This document shows, piece after piece, positions 1 through 8,280 of a stretch of DNA of 64,000 bases; the stretch's first letter is position 1, and each line of letters starts with the position of its first letter. The notes beneath the pieces are model-generated. The model did no database searches. It saw only the letters and a list, made by a program, of their open reading frames with translations, and was not told the origin of the DNA. This DNA comes from Variovorax sp. ZS18.2.2 (GTDB lineage: Bacteria > Pseudomonadota > Gammaproteobacteria > Burkholderiales > Burkholderiaceae_C): contig NZ_JANLNM010000003.1 of NCBI RefSeq assembly GCF_024701975.1, forward strand, positions 558,001 to 622,000, given 5' to 3'. The position numbers and the translations under genes were made by a program.

Positions 1-215
1 TGCTGCTGCGCACGCTGTCGCGCGATCCGGGGCGGGTGTTCACGCGCTCCAAGCTGCTGGAGGCGGCGTTTCCGGAAGCGCTCGATGTGAACGAGCGCGC
101 GGTCGACGGGCATATCAAGAACCTGCGCAAGAAGCTCATGGCCGTGGCGCCGTCGCACGGCTGGATCCGCTCGATCTACGGCGTGGGCTTCAGCTTTGCG
201 GAACGGCCCGCCTGA
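1..215 (+). CDS. OmpR/BaeR-family response regulator, C-terminal fragment (cut by window edge)
   Basis: Only the last 70 or so residues are present; the gene runs off the left edge and stops with TGA at 213-215. What remains is a winged-helix DNA-binding domain: a recognition-helix segment reading DVNERAVDGHIKNLRKKL, followed by the wing motif SIYGVGFSF that ends OmpR-type effector domains. It closely resembles the C-terminus of the complete regulator at 3366-4061, so it is probably a paralogous BaeR-like protein that binds promoter DNA when phosphorylated. Its receiver domain and partner kinase would lie to the left. The family is clear; the target genes are unknown. Confidence 0.9.
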   Translation, partial: LLRTLSRDPGRVFTRSKLLEAAFPEALDVNERAVDGHIKNLRKKLMAVAPSHGWIRSIYGVGFSFAERPA

Positions 216-490
216 GCGCGGCACGCGGCGTCGCGCCGTACGGCATCGAGCGGCGTGGCGGGGCCGGTGCGCATGATCGGCGCCAGGGTCGAAAGGCTCG
301 AGGGACTGCGGTGGCGCGCCCCGGCCGGGTGACGCTCGACGCACCCTCCTTCGCGCGCGGCGATGAAGGCGCCCAGCGCGAGGCCGCTGAACGCCAGCAG
401 GCCCACCAGGCGCTGCACCAGCGACAACCCGCCGGCCGGTGGCGGCGCCTCGACGGGGTGCAGCCAGGCGGTCTCGCTGTGCGATGGCAT
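176..490 (-). CDS. Possible small membrane protein, third gene of the dioxygenase operon
   Basis: This reading frame starts 15 bases after the stop of the dioxygenase gene and encodes 104 residues. The start used is the ATG at 488-490, giving an N-terminus MPSHSE. One hydrophobic stretch of about 20 residues (LVQRLVGLLAFSGLALGAFI) could span the membrane; the rest is Arg/Ala-rich and featureless. Its 3' end overlaps the convergent regulator gene by 40 bases. No family is recognised. The operon position and the hydrophobic segment support it, but the Arg-rich tail could equally be a chance frame in GC-rich DNA, so this is a weak call. Confidence 0.35.
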   Translation of the reverse strand: MPSHSETAWLHPVEAPPPAGGLSLVQRLVGLLAFSGLALGAFIAAREGGCVERHPAGARHRSPSSLSTLAPIMRTGPATPLDAVRRDAACRAQAGRSAKLKPTP

Positions 491-505
491 GGCGGATCGC
501 AACAC

Positions 506-1342
506 TCAGCCCTCGGTGCGCGGCGGCACCAGGGCCTTCGTGCGCGCAGAACCGTTCAGCGCCTGCGGCCGCTCCAGGCGGCTCCCGCGGAACAGGCCGA
601 GGCCACCGGAGGGCGGCATCGCGCCGGGCGGCGAGGGTCGGTCCGCCACGGGATCGGCGGCGGGGTCAACCACCACGGCCAGCGTGGCGACGTAGCGCCG
701 GTGCCCTTCGCGCACGGCACCAAGCACCGTATCGCCGGCCCGCAGCGCGATGCCGTCGGCGCTGTTCAGCGTATCGCGCAAGCGGGCCCGCTTGTAGCCC
801 GACACCTGCGTGTAGAGGAACTCGCTCAGCGCATCGGGCAAAAAGAACTGCGAGGTGAGCACGGCACGCGTGCCGCTCAGCACCTTGAAGTGGATGTGCG
901 TGGTACGCCCCGCATACCAGCCGGGATAGAGGGTGAGAAACGACACGGCGCCATCGCGGTCGGTGCGCTGGCTGCCGCGAAGGAAAGTCTGGCCCTCGAA
1001 CGACAGCGAGCGGTCGTCGCCCTGCCCGCCGAAGCCGGAGTAGCGCCCCTGTGCATCGCAATGCCACAGGTCGACGCGCAGGTTGCGCAGCGGCTTGCCG
1101 GCCGCGTTGCACACGGTGAAGCACACCTCCAGCGGCACGCCGTCGAGTCCTTCGGTGATGTCGGAGCGCATCTGTGCAACGTCCAGGTAGTACGGACCTT
1201 CGGTGGTCTGGGCCGTCAGCGGCAGCTTGCGCGAAGCGGCGAGTGCCGGGGGCGCCGAAGCGGAAAGACCCATCGCGCCGACGGCGGCCAGCAGGCCGCG
1301 ACGCCCGATGGGCTGCTGTGTATTCGGTGTATGGCCGGTCAT
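506..1342 (-). CDS. Secreted intradiol ring-cleavage dioxygenase-like protein
   Basis: Encodes 278 residues related to protocatechuate/catechol intradiol dioxygenases, which open catechols between the two hydroxyls using Fe(III). The four expected iron ligands are visible: Tyr101 (in GRYSGF), Tyr143 (in PGWYAGR), and His149 and His151 (in TTHIHFKV). Unlike the cytoplasmic enzymes, it begins with a twin-arginine-like leader (GRRGLLAA at residues 13-20, followed by an Ala-rich stretch ending near residue 36), so export as a folded metalloprotein is likely. The start codon overlaps the stop of the upstream small membrane gene in an ATGA arrangement, indicating translational coupling. The substrate is unknown; related exported proteins are common in soil bacteria but poorly characterised. 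The tail after residue 230 is Pro/Arg-rich and looks disordered. Confidence 0.82.
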   Translation of the reverse strand: MTGHTPNTQQPIGRRGLLAAVGAMGLSASAPPALAASRKLPLTAQTTEGPYYLDVAQMRSDITEGLDGVPLEVCFTVCNAAGKPLRNLRVDLWHCDAQGRYSGFGGQGDDRSLSFEGQTFLRGSQRTDRDGAVSFLTLYPGWYAGRTTHIHFKVLSGTRAVLTSQFFLPDALSEFLYTQVSGYKRARLRDTLNSADGIALRAGDTVLGAVREGHRRYVATLAVVVDPAADPVADRPSPPGAMPPSGGLGLFRGSRLERPQALNGSARTKALVPPRTEG

Positions 1343-1614
1343 GCGTTTTCCTCCTCTGCTTCGATGCCGGGCTCCCTGGCCCGGGTGGCGCGCGCCTCCG
1401 CCCAGACGACCAGCAGCGTCCACACATGGGTGACCACCCAGAAGATCGCGGTGAGCCACAGAAGGAACAGGTCCATGCCGGGGTCGGACCAGACATCGGC
1501 CCACGACCAGACGGGGCGCGCCGGCGCGCAGTGCGCCGGACTGGCCCAGGCCAATGCTGCGGCCGCGAGGGCATGGAGGAATCTGTGGCGAAGGCGATGC
1601 GTGGCCGGGTTCAT
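1339..1614 (-). CDS. Small membrane protein coupled to the exported dioxygenase
   Basis: A 91-residue protein with a signal-peptide-like N-terminus (Arg-rich, then Ala/Leu-rich to about residue 30) and a second hydrophobic segment at about residues 49-71 (LFLLWLTAIFWVVTHVWTLLVVW). The C-terminus is charged and acidic. Its stop codon overlaps the start of the dioxygenase gene (TCAT on the plus strand at 1339-1342), so the two are almost certainly one operon. It is divergent from the histidine kinase gene at 1780. No domain family is recognised; a membrane anchor or accessory role for the dioxygenase is only inferred from position. Confidence 0.6.
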   Translation of the reverse strand: MNPATHRLRHRFLHALAAAALAWASPAHCAPARPVWSWADVWSDPGMDLFLLWLTAIFWVVTHVWTLLVVWAEARATRAREPGIEAEEENA

Positions 1615-1779
1615 GGGCCCGCATCGTGCGTTTCGAATCGGGAGAAATGTGGGAGGGCAGGCTCTCCCAGATTTCTCCCCAATTGCCCGCCATGATCCGC
1701 CGCTTGCCTATGACGCCCGCCTGCCCGAAACGCATGTCGCAGAATGCGGCCATGCCTGAGAAGGCGTGAACGAACCCCC

Positions 1780-3369
1780 ATGCCGCGTCTGACACTCTCC
1801 CGGAAGATCTTCCTGGCGCTGGCCGCCTTGCTGGTCGTGTTGCTGCTCAGCTTCGTGGGCTTCTCCATCATCGCGCTGCAGCGGGGCCTGGGCGCCTACG
1901 TCGCCGAGATCGAGATCCGGCGCATGGACTGGCTCTCCCAGCTTCTCTTGAAGCACTATGTCGCCAACGGCGACTGGAAGAAGCTGCGCGACAACGACGA
2001 GGCCTGGCACCGCCTGCGCATGGGCCAGCTGGCGGGCGTGCTCGACGGCGCGGCCAGCCCCGACGACCGGCGGCTTCCTCCCTGGTATGAGCGCCGCATG
2101 CAAGGCGCCACCCGGCCCGGCGGCGACCCGGACAACGGATCGCCGCCGCCGCTCCCCCCTGAATCTTCTTCCGCCTCGCCGCAACTCGACCTGCTGACCC
2201 GGCGCTTGTCGATGCCGCCGCCGCCCTGGTTCTTTCCCGACCCGCGCTCGGCGGCCGATTCGATCTACCAGCGCCTGGCCGTGCTCGATGCGCAAGGCGC
2301 ACCGGTGGTCGGCGCCACCATCGACTTCGAGAACGCCGCGCGCATGCCGATCCGGCGCGGGCGCTCGGTCGTCGGCTACCTGGCGCTCGCGCCCGCGCAG
2401 GGCTTCGAAAGCGAAGCCGATCGCGCTTTCCTCGCGCGCCAGTCCGGCGTGATCGCGCTCACCGGCATGTGCGGTCTCGCCTTTGCGCTGGTGCTGTCAT
2501 GGCTGCTCGCGCGCCGCTGGTTCAAGCCCATCGACGCGCTGACGCAGGCGGCGCAGGACGTGGCGCGCGGGCGGCTGTCCACGCGCGTGGTCGTGCATGG
2601 TTCCGACGAACTCGCGCTGCTGGGCAAGACCTTCAACGACATGGCGCAGCGCCTGGACAAGGTCGAGGCCTCGCGGCGTGCCTGGCTGGCCGACGCGGCG
2701 CACGAACTGCGCACCCCGCTCGCGGCGATGCGCGCGGAAATCGAGGCGCTGCAGGACGGCGTGCGCACCTTCGACGAACGCACCGCGCTGCGCATGCACC
2801 GGCAGGTGATACGGCTCGGCCAGCTGGTCGACGACCTGCGCAGCAGCATGCGCGAGCCGCAGAACGACCTGCTCACCACCGCAGTATTTCCGCTCACGCT
2901 GCTGAAGGAGGCGCTGGACCACACGCGCGACCGCTTCGCGCAGCGCGGCATCGCGGTCGACCGGGACGCGATCGATCGCATCGCCGCATCGGCCCAGCCG
3001 GTGATCGACGGCGATGCGCACCGGCTGCACCAGGTCTTCATGAACCTGCTGGAGAACACGCTGGCCTACACCGATGCCGGCGGCCAGTTGCGCATCGACG
3101 TGACCGTCGAGGGCGCGTGGACCGGCAACTGCCTCACGCTGCTGTTCGACGACAGCGCCCCCGGCGTGCCCGACGAAGAAATGCCGCGGCTCTTCGACCG
3201 CCTGTTCCGCGGCGAAACCTCGCGCAGCCGCGCGCTCGGCGGCTCCGGGCTGGGCCTCTCGATCTGCCGCGCGACCATCGAGGCGCACGGCGGCACCATC
3301 GAGGCGGCGCCATCGCCACTCGGCGGGCTGCGCATGACCATCACCCTTCCACTGGCAGCCACCGCATGA
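1780..3369 (+). CDS. Sensor histidine kinase, BaeS-like
   Basis: Encodes 529 residues. TM1 lies at about residues 10-32 and is followed by a long periplasmic region with a Pro-rich stretch. TM2 lies near residues 222-245, then a HAMP linker (FKPIDALTQAAQDVARGRLS). The H-box AAHELRTPLAAM places the phosphorylated histidine at about residue 308; the N-box (HQVFMNLLENTLAYTD) and the G-box (GSGLGLSICRATIEAHGG) complete the ATPase domain. The ATG at 1780 is preferred because it starts directly before the membrane segment; an upstream in-frame ATG at 1744 adds 12 poorly conserved residues. It overlaps the response regulator by 4 bases (ATGA). BaeS-type kinases sense envelope stress or toxic compounds and often control RND pumps such as the one at 8480-12773, but that link is inference. 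Confidence 0.93.
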   Translation: MPRLTLSRKIFLALAALLVVLLLSFVGFSIIALQRGLGAYVAEIEIRRMDWLSQLLLKHYVANGDWKKLRDNDEAWHRLRMGQLAGVLDGAASPDDRRLPPWYERRMQGATRPGGDPDNGSPPPLPPESSSASPQLDLLTRRLSMPPPPWFFPDPRSAADSIYQRLAVLDAQGAPVVGATIDFENAARMPIRRGRSVVGYLALAPAQGFESEADRAFLARQSGVIALTGMCGLAFALVLSWLLARRWFKPIDALTQAAQDVARGRLSTRVVVHGSDELALLGKTFNDMAQRLDKVEASRRAWLADAAHELRTPLAAMRAEIEALQDGVRTFDERTALRMHRQVIRLGQLVDDLRSSMREPQNDLLTTAVFPLTLLKEALDHTRDRFAQRGIAVDRDAIDRIAASAQPVIDGDAHRLHQVFMNLLENTLAYTDAGGQLRIDVTVEGAWTGNCLTLLFDDSAPGVPDEEMPRLFDRLFRGETSRSRALGGSGLGLSICRATIEAHGGTIEAAPSPLGGLRMTITLPLAATA

Positions 3370-4061
3370 CACGCATCGTCATCGTCGAAGACGAAATCGA
3401 CATCGCCTCGGTGGTGCAGGACTACCTGCGCTACACCGGCTACGAGACCGAGCACTTCACCGACGGACAGAGCGCGCTCGAAAGCATCGTCGCCGCGCCA
3501 CCCGACCTGACGCTGCTGGACATCATGCTGCCGCGGCTGGACGGCATCGAGGTATTGCGCCGTGCGCGCGAGCACACGGCGCATCCGATCATCATGCTCA
3601 CCGCGCGCATCGAGGAGGTCGACCGCCTGCTCGGGCTGGAACTCGGCGCGGACGACTACGTGTGCAAGCCCTTCTCGCCGCGCGAGCTGGTGGCGCGCGT
3701 GCGTGCGGTGCTGCGGCGCACGGCACCTGGCAGCGTACCGGGGCAGGCCCCGCAGGGCGATGCGCCGGGCCTCGTGCTCGACGACGTGCACTGGCGCGCC
3801 TCGCTGGAAGGCACGCCGCTGAACCTCACGCGCCGCGAGTTCGGGCTGCTGCAGGTGCTGTCGCGGCACCCCGGGCGCATCTTCTCGCGCGCACGGCTGC
3901 TGGAGCTGGCCTACGACGACACGGTGGACGTGACCGAACGCGCCATCGACAGCCATGTGAAGAACCTGCGCCGCAAGCTCGGCGCGGTATCGCCTTCGCA
4001 CGACTGGATCCGTTCGGTGTACGGCGTGGGGTTCGCGTGGGAGGCGCCGCCACAAGCCTGA
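3366..4061 (+). CDS. Response regulator, BaeR-like (OmpR family)
   Basis: A 231-residue two-domain regulator. The receiver has the acidic pair E8/D9, the phospho-acceptor Asp52 (LLDIMLPRLDG), the conserved Thr in MLTAR and the Lys in CKPFSPREL. The C-terminal winged helix carries DSHVKNLRRKL and the closing SVYGVGFAWE wing. Translation starts inside the stop of the kinase gene, so kinase and regulator are made together. It is a close relative of the truncated regulator at 1-215; the two paralogues flank the dioxygenase operon. The direct targets cannot be read from the sequence. Confidence 0.95.
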   Translation: MTRIVIVEDEIDIASVVQDYLRYTGYETEHFTDGQSALESIVAAPPDLTLLDIMLPRLDGIEVLRRAREHTAHPIIMLTARIEEVDRLLGLELGADDYVCKPFSPRELVARVRAVLRRTAPGSVPGQAPQGDAPGLVLDDVHWRASLEGTPLNLTRREFGLLQVLSRHPGRIFSRARLLELAYDDTVDVTERAIDSHVKNLRRKLGAVSPSHDWIRSVYGVGFAWEAPPQA

Positions 4062-4116
4062 CTTGACGGCCTGAAGCTTTGCAGCCTCGTGGCATGCATC
4101 GTGCAAGATTGCAGCC

Positions 4117-6336
4117 ATGCTCCCCCTGTTTCCCGACACGCTGCGCCAGCGCCTGCGTTCCTTTGCTTCCCGCGCGCAGCCGCTGCGCATTCTTCTCACC
4201 CTCGGCAGCCTCATGGCCGTGTGCGGCTACACCGGTCATCCCGATGCGGTGATCCCGCTGTTCCTCGGCGCCATTGCGAGCGCGCTCGCCGAGACCGACG
4301 ACAGCTGGCGCGGCCGCTTTCGCGCGCAGCTCGTGACGCTCGCGTGCTTCGCGGTGGTGTCCTTCTCGGTCGAGGCGTTGTACGGCCGGCCGGTGCTCTT
4401 CATCGCGGGGCTGGCCTTCGCGGCCTTCTGGCTCACGATGCTGGGCGCGGTGGAGGCGCGCTACAAGGCCATCGCCTATGCGACGCTGATCCTCGCGATG
4501 TACGCCACGCTCGGCATCGAGAACCAGGCTACGCATGGCCACGGACAAGGTGATGGTGGGCGCGAGCCCTTGCTGCTGCTCGCCGGTGCCGCGTGGTACG
4601 GCGTGTTCTCGGTGCTGTGGTGCGCGGCCTTTCCGGCGCAGCCGGTGCAGGCGCGACTGGTGACGCTGTTCACCGTGCTCGGCAACTTCGTACGCTTCAA
4701 GGCGTCGCTGTTCGAGCCGCTGCGGGGCATCGACATCGAACAGAAGCGGCTCTCGCTCGCACAGCTCAATGCCGAGGTGGTGAGCGAGCTGAATGCCGCG
4801 AAGGAAAGCATCTTCCGCCGCATCGGCGCGCGGGCGCCGACCGGGCGCATCTCGCGCTACCGCGGGCTCTACCTGATCGCGCAGGACGTGCACGAGCGCG
4901 CAAGCTCCTCGCACGACGACTACAACGCGCTGGCCGACGCCTTCTTCCACAGCGACCTGCTGTACCGCTGCCAGCGCGTGCTCGGGCTGCAAGGGCTGGC
5001 CTGTCAGCGCTTGGCCGTATCGATCGCGCGGCGCGAGCCTTTCGAGGTGGGCGGGGAAACCGTGCAGGCGCTGGCCGACCTGCGCGGCGCCATCGAACAC
5101 GAACGCGCGCGCGCGACCACGCCGGAGCAGCTGGCGTTGCTCGCCTCGGTGGAGGCGCTCGCGCGCAACCTCGCGCAACTCGACGGGCAGCTCGCCGGTG
5201 CGAGCCAGCCGTCGGCCCGTGCCGGCCGGACCGAGATGGGTCTCTTCAACCGCTCGCCGCGTTCGTGGCGCGATGCGGTGGAGCGCGTGCGGCGGCAGCT
5301 CACGCCACGGTCGCCGCTGTTCCGCCATGCGCTGCGGCTGGCGATTGCACTCGCCGCAGGCTACGGCGTGATGCACCTGATCCATCCCGCGCAGGGCTAC
5401 TGGATCCTGCTGACCACGCTGTTCGTCTGCCAGCAGAGCTTCGGCGACACCATCTCGCGCATGGGCCAGCGCATCGCCGGCACGGCGCTCGGCGTGGTCG
5501 CGGGCTGGGCGCTGCTGCAGCTCTTTCCGCAGCCGCTGGTGCAGTCGGTGATCGCGGTGGTGGCCGGGGTGCTGTTCTTCGCGACGCGCGCCACGCGCTA
5601 CCTGCTCGCAACGGCCGCGATGACGCTGCTGGTGCTGATGTGCTTCAACCAGGTGGGCGACAGCGGCCTCCTGCTCGTGCCGCGGCTGGTCGACACCGCC
5701 ATCGGCAGCGCCATCGCCGGCCTCGCGGTGCTGCTGGTGCTGCCGCACTGGCAGGCGCGGCGCCTCAACGAGCTGGCCGCCACGGCGATGCGCAGCCATG
5801 CGGGGTATCTGCGCCGGATCGTCGAGCAGTACGGCACCGGTCCGCGCGACCACCTGGACTATCGGCTCGCGCGGCGCAACGACCACAACGCCGATGCGGC
5901 GCTCTCCACGGCGGTGTCGGACATGTTTCGCGAGCCGGGCTATGTGCGGCCGCGCGCGGGCATCGCGCTGCGCTTTTTGATCCGGTCGCACACGCTCCTG
6001 AGCTATCTCTCGGCGCTGGGTGCGCACCGTGCCGCGCTGCCCGACTCGCCGCACATGGCGGTGCTGCGCGACGCGGCCGAAGGCGCGGCGGCGGCGCTCG
6101 ATGCGCTGGCCGGCGGGCTGCAGGTCGGGGCGATCGGGGACGATCCCGCCACCGAACCCCCCGTGCGCGCGGCCCTCGCGGCCGCCGTGGCGCCGGCAGG
6201 CGATGCCGGCGCGGCGGAACGCACCATCCACACCGAGCTGGCCCTGGTCTGGCTGCAGATCGACGCGCTGCGCACCCACGCGCGCGAGTGGCTGCAGCCC
6301 GTGGACGACGCAACGCCCGCGACCCTGGAAACCTGA
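4117..6336 (+). CDS. FUSC/YccS-family inner membrane protein
   Basis: Encodes 739 residues with the bipartite architecture of the YccS/YhfK/FUSC family: an N-terminal block of membrane helices (about residues 25-130), a long cytoplasmic helical region (about 160-390), a second helix block including the signature FVCQQSFGDTISRMGQRIAGT (about 440-455) and a C-terminal helical tail. The family includes p-hydroxybenzoate efflux protein AaeB and related proteins; most members have no proven substrate. It follows the two-component pair in the same direction with a 55-base gap, so it may be a target of that regulator. Assignment to the family is firm, the function is not. Confidence 0.88.
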   Translation: MLPLFPDTLRQRLRSFASRAQPLRILLTLGSLMAVCGYTGHPDAVIPLFLGAIASALAETDDSWRGRFRAQLVTLACFAVVSFSVEALYGRPVLFIAGLAFAAFWLTMLGAVEARYKAIAYATLILAMYATLGIENQATHGHGQGDGGREPLLLLAGAAWYGVFSVLWCAAFPAQPVQARLVTLFTVLGNFVRFKASLFEPLRGIDIEQKRLSLAQLNAEVVSELNAAKESIFRRIGARAPTGRISRYRGLYLIAQDVHERASSSHDDYNALADAFFHSDLLYRCQRVLGLQGLACQRLAVSIARREPFEVGGETVQALADLRGAIEHERARATTPEQLALLASVEALARNLAQLDGQLAGASQPSARAGRTEMGLFNRSPRSWRDAVERVRRQLTPRSPLFRHALRLAIALAAGYGVMHLIHPAQGYWILLTTLFVCQQSFGDTISRMGQRIAGTALGVVAGWALLQLFPQPLVQSVIAVVAGVLFFATRATRYLLATAAMTLLVLMCFNQVGDSGLLLVPRLVDTAIGSAIAGLAVLLVLPHWQARRLNELAATAMRSHAGYLRRIVEQYGTGPRDHLDYRLARRNDHNADAALSTAVSDMFREPGYVRPRAGIALRFLIRSHTLLSYLSALGAHRAALPDSPHMAVLRDAAEGAAAALDALAGGLQVGAIGDDPATEPPVRAALAAAVAPAGDAGAAERTIHTELALVWLQIDALRTHAREWLQPVDDATPATLET

Positions 6337-6396
6337 GAGGCCGACCGCCCGGCTGGGCGAAACAACCCGCCAGAAGGCTAGTCAGGTTGCGCCGGG

Positions 6397-6402
6397 TAAA
6401 AT
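6397..6402 (+). promoter_or_regulatory. Putative -10 element TAAAAT before the 6412 gene
   Basis: The sequence GGGTAAAATCGCGGC places a TAAAAT hexamer 10 bases before the ATG at 6412. A -10 box this close to the start is common in Comamonadaceae, where many mRNAs have very short leaders. No good -35 hexamer is seen at the right distance. Confidence 0.5.
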
Positions 6403-6411
6403 CGCGGCTCC

Positions 6412-6777
6412 ATGTCACGCTGGTTCGCCGCTACCGTCCTCACCCTCATGTTGTCCTGCTACGGCCTTGCCGTGTTCGCGCAGGGCCTGATGGGCGCCGG
6501 GCATCCCGCGCATGCGGGCGCCGACACGCAGACCTGCGCGACAGCCAGCATGTCGTTCTCCGATGCGTTCGTGAGCGACGCCATGGACCTGGCGGACGAA
6601 CTCCCCTCCCATGACGAGGCGGGCTCCGAGCACGTCGAGCTGGTCGATGCCCGCCACCCTGTGGCGGTGCCGCTTTTTCTCTCTGAACAGCCGCGCGGCC
6701 TCGCCCTGACGCCCGCGCTCTCGCCGCTCCTCGATCGGCCCAAGCGGCCGCCCCGCGGCACCGCCCTGGTCGCCTAA
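6412..6777 (+). CDS. Hypothetical small exported protein
   Basis: A 121-residue protein with a convincing Sec signal peptide (MSRWFAATVLTLMLSCYGLAVFA, then Q), followed by a polar, Asp/Glu-rich middle and a Pro/Arg-rich C-terminus. Two Cys residues lie near the N-terminus (one inside the leader). A promoter-like TAAAAT lies directly upstream and a hairpin with a T-rich end lies just after the stop, so it looks like a monocistronic unit. It matches no domain family that I recognise. Confidence 0.6.
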   Translation: MSRWFAATVLTLMLSCYGLAVFAQGLMGAGHPAHAGADTQTCATASMSFSDAFVSDAMDLADELPSHDEAGSEHVELVDARHPVAVPLFLSEQPRGLALTPALSPLLDRPKRPPRGTALVA

Positions 6778-6800
6778 GGCTCCGCCGCGACTGGAGCCTT
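6776..6800 (+). terminator. Hairpin after the 6412 gene, possible terminator
   Basis: AAGGCTCC (6776-6783) pairs with GGAGCCTT (6793-6800) across a 9-base loop, beginning at the stop codon of the upstream gene. The following TTTGCGG gives only a short T tract, so termination strength is doubtful. Confidence 0.45.
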
Positions 6801-6934
6801 TGCGGCTCCTGCCTTTGTCCCGATCCGACCGCGTCGCCGCATTCCGGCAGCCGCACTCGCATCGCGAACACACCGCTCCTCCCGTGCCAATACCGCGTTC
6901 CCGCTTCGTCGGGACGCCCGATCAAGGAATCAGA

Positions 6935-7633
6935 ATGAACAACGGTCAACCCACCTACCACCCCGGCTTCGACGCACCGATCGCGTCGGCCCAGGAACGC
7001 AACCGCGTTCTCCGCAACACCTACTGGCTGCTCGCGCTGTCGATGGTGCCCACCGTGCTCGGCGCCTGGATCGGCGTCTCCACGGGCCTCGCGCGCGCCA
7101 TGTCGCCGGGCATCGGCCTCATGGTGTTCCTCGGCGGCGCCTTCGGCTTCATGTACGCGATCGAGAAGACCAAGAACTCGGCCGCCGGCGTGCCCGTGCT
7201 GCTGGCCTTCACCTTCTTCATGGGGCTGATGCTGTCGCGCCTCGTGGGCTCGGTGCTCGGCTTGTCCAACGGCGCGAACCTGGTGATGACGGCCTTCGCC
7301 GGCACCGGCGCGATCTTCCTGGGCATGGCCACGCTGTCGTCGGTCATCAAGCGCGACCTGTCGGCCATGGGCAAGTGGCTCTTCATCGGCGCCATCCTGC
7401 TGCTGGTGGCGGGCATCGCCAACTTCTTCATCCAGTCGAGCGCGCTGATGATGACGCTGGCGGTCGCCGCCATCGGCATCTTCTCGGCCTTCATCCTGCA
7501 TGACTTGAAGCGCGTGAAGGACGGCCTCGAGACCAACTACATCTCCGCCACGCTGGGTGTCTATCTCAGCATCTACAACGTGTTCCAGGCGCTGCTGGCC
7601 CTCTTGGGCATGGGCGGCGGCAAGGACGAGTAA
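6935..7633 (+). CDS. Bax inhibitor-1/YccA family membrane protein
   Basis: Encodes 232 residues with seven hydrophobic segments and the family's C-terminal pattern ending in YLSIYNVFQALLALLGM. Members of the BI-1 family (E. coli YccA, YbhL) are inner membrane proteins; YccA is known to modulate the FtsH protease, and bacterial homologues can leak protons or calcium. The ATG at 6935 is supported by AAGGA at 6923-6927. The frame stays open upstream but without a better start. It is followed after 22 bases by the Rrf2 regulator in the same direction. Confidence 0.92.
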   Translation: MNNGQPTYHPGFDAPIASAQERNRVLRNTYWLLALSMVPTVLGAWIGVSTGLARAMSPGIGLMVFLGGAFGFMYAIEKTKNSAAGVPVLLAFTFFMGLMLSRLVGSVLGLSNGANLVMTAFAGTGAIFLGMATLSSVIKRDLSAMGKWLFIGAILLLVAGIANFFIQSSALMMTLAVAAIGIFSAFILHDLKRVKDGLETNYISATLGVYLSIYNVFQALLALLGMGGGKDE

Positions 7634-7655
7634 CGCTTACGAAGGGAATCTTTCC

Positions 7656-8201
7656 ATGCGCCTCACCACCAAGGGCCGCTTCGCGGTCACCGCGATGATC
7701 GACATCGCCCTCCACGGCCGCTCGGGCCCGGTCACTCTGGCCTCGATCAGCCTGCGCCAGCGGGTCTCGCTGTCGTACCTGGAACTGCTGTTCGCCAAGC
7801 TGCGCCGCAACGACCTGGTCGAATCCACGCGCGGCCCGGGCGGCGGCTATTCGCTCAGCCGCAAGGCCGCGCTCATCAGCGTGGCGGACATCGTGCTGTC
7901 CATCGAGGACCACGGCAACGAGACCACGCGGCGCCGTGCCGGCGCGGATGTGGACGACACCGGCCGCTGCGAAGTCGACGACCTCTGGGCCTCGGTCAAC
8001 CTGCGGGCGGTCGAGTTCCTGAAATCGATCTCGCTGCAGAGCCTGGTCGACGAACAGAAGGCCAAGGGCGTGCAGGCCGCCACGAGCGTGGCCGGCAGCA
8101 GGCGGACCACCGTGGTCGGCACGCCGGTGCGCAAGCCGTTCGTCGTGGACGCGCCGAACTCGGTGTTCGCACTGGGCCGGCGCCAGCAGCGCGCCGGTTA
8201 G
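7656..8201 (+). CDS. Rrf2/IscR-family regulator lacking two cluster cysteines
   Basis: Encodes 181 residues that begin with the IscR-type opening MRLTTKGRFAVTAM and contain the winged-helix region with YLELLFAKLRRNDLVESTRGPGGGY. In IscR three cysteines ligate a [2Fe-2S] cluster in the loop before the dimerisation helix. Here the loop is shortened and only Cys105 (GRCEVDDLW) remains, at the position of the third ligand. The protein therefore probably does not bind a cluster in the usual way. It has an extra basic C-terminal tail of about 40 residues. No isc genes are nearby, so this is a paralogue rather than the housekeeping IscR. The target genes are unknown; possible neighbours are the BI-1 gene upstream and the RND pump downstream. 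Confidence 0.85.
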   Translation: MRLTTKGRFAVTAMIDIALHGRSGPVTLASISLRQRVSLSYLELLFAKLRRNDLVESTRGPGGGYSLSRKAALISVADIVLSIEDHGNETTRRRAGADVDDTGRCEVDDLWASVNLRAVEFLKSISLQSLVDEQKAKGVQAATSVAGSRRTTVVGTPVRKPFVVDAPNSVFALGRRQQRAG

Positions 8202-8213
8202 TTACAGTTCTGC

Positions 8214-8233
8214 TTCGCCGCGCGAGCGGCGAA
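8214..8233 (+). other. GNRA-capped hairpin after the Rrf2 gene
   Basis: TTCGCCGC (8214-8221) pairs perfectly with GCGGCGAA (8226-8233) around a GCGA tetraloop, 12 bases after the Rrf2 stop. No T tract follows, so it is not an intrinsic terminator by itself. It may be part of a structured RNA that ends at the terminator at 8281-8328. Confidence 0.5.
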
Positions 8234-8280
8234 TCGGAAGTACTCCCTAGCCAGACCGCCGGCCACCGCGCCGGCGCCCC

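Noticed and set aside
3826..6279. A long minus-strand frame across the FUSC gene
   Set aside because: Low-complexity Arg/His-rich product and overlap with a clear membrane protein gene on the other strand; a shadow frame.
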